A stretch of 52,361 nt of DNA from a virus, in the IMG/VR virus record IMGVR_UViG_3300025853_000126, positions 1 to 52,361 of that record, one strand, 5' to 3'. The stretch's first letter is position 1; the number at the start of each line of letters is the position of its first letter. Shown one piece after another: positions 50,887 to 52,361 of this stretch. The notes under the pieces were generated by a model. It saw only the letters and a list, made by a program, of their open reading frames with translations, was not told the DNA's origin and did no database searches. Made by a program: the position numbers and the translations under genes.

Positions 50887-52361
50887 ATGGCAATAATATA
50901 TTCATACCCTCAAATAAACTTATCCAGTATATCTGCTGATGACTTAATGATTATATCTGATATGAATGCAGATGGTAGACCTACCAAATCATTAACATTG
51001 AAAAATCTAGCAGATTTTGTTACCTCAACTGGTACAGGTACTGGTACAACTAACAAAATAATTAAGTGGTCTGACGGTCCAGCTGGTTTACTAGGTGATT
51101 CTATTATGAACGAAGACGTAGACAAGATCTATGTAGATGGTCAATTAAGAATTGGTTCATCTTCTGGCGCTTCAAGAATTCAGATTTTTCATGATGTATT
51201 AGATAGTGACAATACTTTTAGTTCTGGAGGAGCAACAGGATCACAAATCATTGGTAGAAGAAATGAATTATATATAGAAAATAGAGGAGCTTCAAGAGGA
51301 GATATAATATTTAAAGCAAATAATGGTGAGAATAACGGGTCTGTGGATACGTATTTCTTATTAGATGCTAGCATGGCTGATATTGGTACTAGTGCTATAT
51401 ATACTAGATGGCCTGATCATTCTCGTATAGTTTTAGGTAATTCATCAAATGTGAACAGTCTTGACTTTGAAATGTATCATGATGGTGGGACTGGTCTTAA
51501 AAATGGCGCGTCTAATTTAAGTATCACTAGTAAAGGTGGTATATTTATTGAAAATGAAACTGGTGGTGAAATAGAAATACATAATAATATAAATAGTGAT
51601 TTTAATATTAGATCAGAAGGAGATATTAAACTAAAAGGTTCTGGAGGCGCTGAGTATTTTAGAGTAGATAGTGGTGTAGGTGAAGCAATTTTCTATAAAC
51701 AAGCACAAGTACCACTTGTACCTACAGCAAATACGCATGCTACTTCAAAACAATATGTTGATCAACAAATAGCAAGTATACCAGCAGGTCTTGTATTTCA
51801 AGGTAACTGGGATGCTAACGCAAACTCTCCAACATTAGCATCGGGAACAGGTACTGTGGGTAACTACTATGTAGTGTCTGTAGCTGGTAATACAGACTTA
51901 GATGGTATTACTGACTGGGAAGTTGGTGACTGGGCTGTATTTGTAGAAGTTGGTGGTGTTGATAAATGGGATAAGATAGATCAAACATTTGTACAAGGTG
52001 CAGGAGCTACTGGTCAAGTTAGTTTCTGGAGCGGCATAAACTCTGTTACAGGTGATAATGATTTTTTCTGGGACAACACAAATAAAAGATTAGGTATTGG
52101 TACTACTACTCCTGCCGCTGCACTAGATGTAGTTGGTAGAATAGGATTAAATGATGGTAACAACAACGTGTCTGTTGGAGATTTAGCTGGAGACGCGCTT
52201 ACTACAGGTAATAATAATACCGTGGTAGGTTATTATGCGTTAAGCGCTGAAACATTAGGCGATAGAAACGTTGCTCTAGGTGCTTATGCTTTGCATAATC
52301 AAAACAACACTTCTGATACAGATGTATATAATATAGCTATAGGTTATCAAGCTGGTTTATC
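50887..52361 (+). CDS. tail fibre / receptor-binding protein, N-terminal part (3' end outside window)
   Basis: Open from ATG 50887 to the window end (491 codons plus two bases). N-terminal anchor module; Gly/Asn/Ile beta-repeats; around residues 285-300 a THATSKQYVDQQIASIPAG collar; then a beta domain (FQGNWDANANSPTLASGTGT, DLDGITDWEVGDWAVF), a module KRLGIGTTTPAAALDVVG, and head-type repeats NTVVGYYAL, NVALGAYAL, NIAIGYQAG. This order is common in Bacteroidota phage fibres. Probably continues into the C-terminal part at 1-1377, with sequence missing between. Confidence 0.8.
   Translation, partial: MAIIYSYPQINLSSISADDLMIISDMNADGRPTKSLTLKNLADFVTSTGTGTGTTNKIIKWSDGPAGLLGDSIMNEDVDKIYVDGQLRIGSSSGASRIQIFHDVLDSDNTFSSGGATGSQIIGRRNELYIENRGASRGDIIFKANNGENNGSVDTYFLLDASMADIGTSAIYTRWPDHSRIVLGNSSNVNSLDFEMYHDGGTGLKNGASNLSITSKGGIFIENETGGEIEIHNNINSDFNIRSEGDIKLKGSGGAEYFRVDSGVGEAIFYKQAQVPLVPTANTHATSKQYVDQQIASIPAGLVFQGNWDANANSPTLASGTGTVGNYYVVSVAGNTDLDGITDWEVGDWAVFVEVGGVDKWDKIDQTFVQGAGATGQVSFWSGINSVTGDNDFFWDNTNKRLGIGTTTPAAALDVVGRIGLNDGNNNVSVGDLAGDALTTGNNNTVVGYYALSAETLGDRNVALGAYALHNQNNTSDTDVYNIAIGYQAGL

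Overview
The window is most likely nearly the whole genome of a tailed, short-tailed (podovirus-like) bacteriophage. Its virion, lysis, nucleotide and replication genes are organised as in lytic marine phages. The DNA is AT-rich, almost every start lacks a Shine-Dalgarno sequence and is preceded by A/T-rich leader, and the receptor-binding protein is built from 'GNVGIGTTSP..KL.V.G' repeats typical of Bacteroidota proteins. I therefore infer a Bacteroidota (probably marine flavobacterial) host; this is inference, not proof. There is no integrase, no RNA polymerase and, strikingly, no recognisable DNA polymerase.

Layout. (1) 1-1377: C-terminal part of a repetitive tail fibre whose N-terminal part runs off the other end (50887-52361); both window ends lie inside this gene. 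(2) 1444-20343, plus strand: small proteins, one with two GroES-like halves, then large terminase, portal, scaffold, major capsid, connector and tail-hub proteins and small internal virion proteins. (3) 20349-29072: one 2907-residue protein, probably an ejected internal virion protein, carrying an intact HAD phosphatase-like domain. (4) 29073-33396: envelope and lysis region with a lipoprotein, a 29-residue cationic peptide, an outer-membrane-barrel-like protein, a membrane/coiled-coil protein, an exported thioredoxin-like protein lacking CXXC, three small basic Cys-containing proteins and an M15-type endolysin. It ends in a strong terminator at 33445-33469. (5) 33471-45197, minus strand: ribonucleotide reductase (both subunits), T7-endonuclease-I-like nuclease, two MazG-like proteins (one fused to a GIY-YIG-like domain), thymidylate synthase, primase-helicase, SSB-like protein, exonuclease plus ERF annealing protein, a sigma-70-family factor and ATP-dependent DNA ligase. 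(6) 45198-50157, minus strand: about 17 small genes, one initiator-type tRNA-Met and two structured RNA candidates. (7) 50158-50414: divergent control region. (8) 50415-52361, plus strand: two tail-fibre-type genes.

How it works together. Six copies of one bipartite element (minus strand: TTACAAAC(AAA), 12 nt, TTGGATAAT) divide the minus-strand arm into six transcription units. The last copy precedes the long replication/nucleotide operon. The late plus-strand genes run from the 50.1-50.4 kb control region through the fibre gene to 33.4 kb. Scaffold, capsid and the following gene share a TTAACT..TTTAA leader 11-12 nt before ATG. Eight convincing genes of 29-59 codons, and one or two weaker ones, were read directly from the DNA in gaps and overlaps.

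Most unusual items: the six-copy promoter element; a nested-stem RNA beside the tRNA; a minihelix resembling acceptor stem plus T-arm; a sharply bounded GC-rich codon island inside the terminase gene; and the domain-fused ejection protein.
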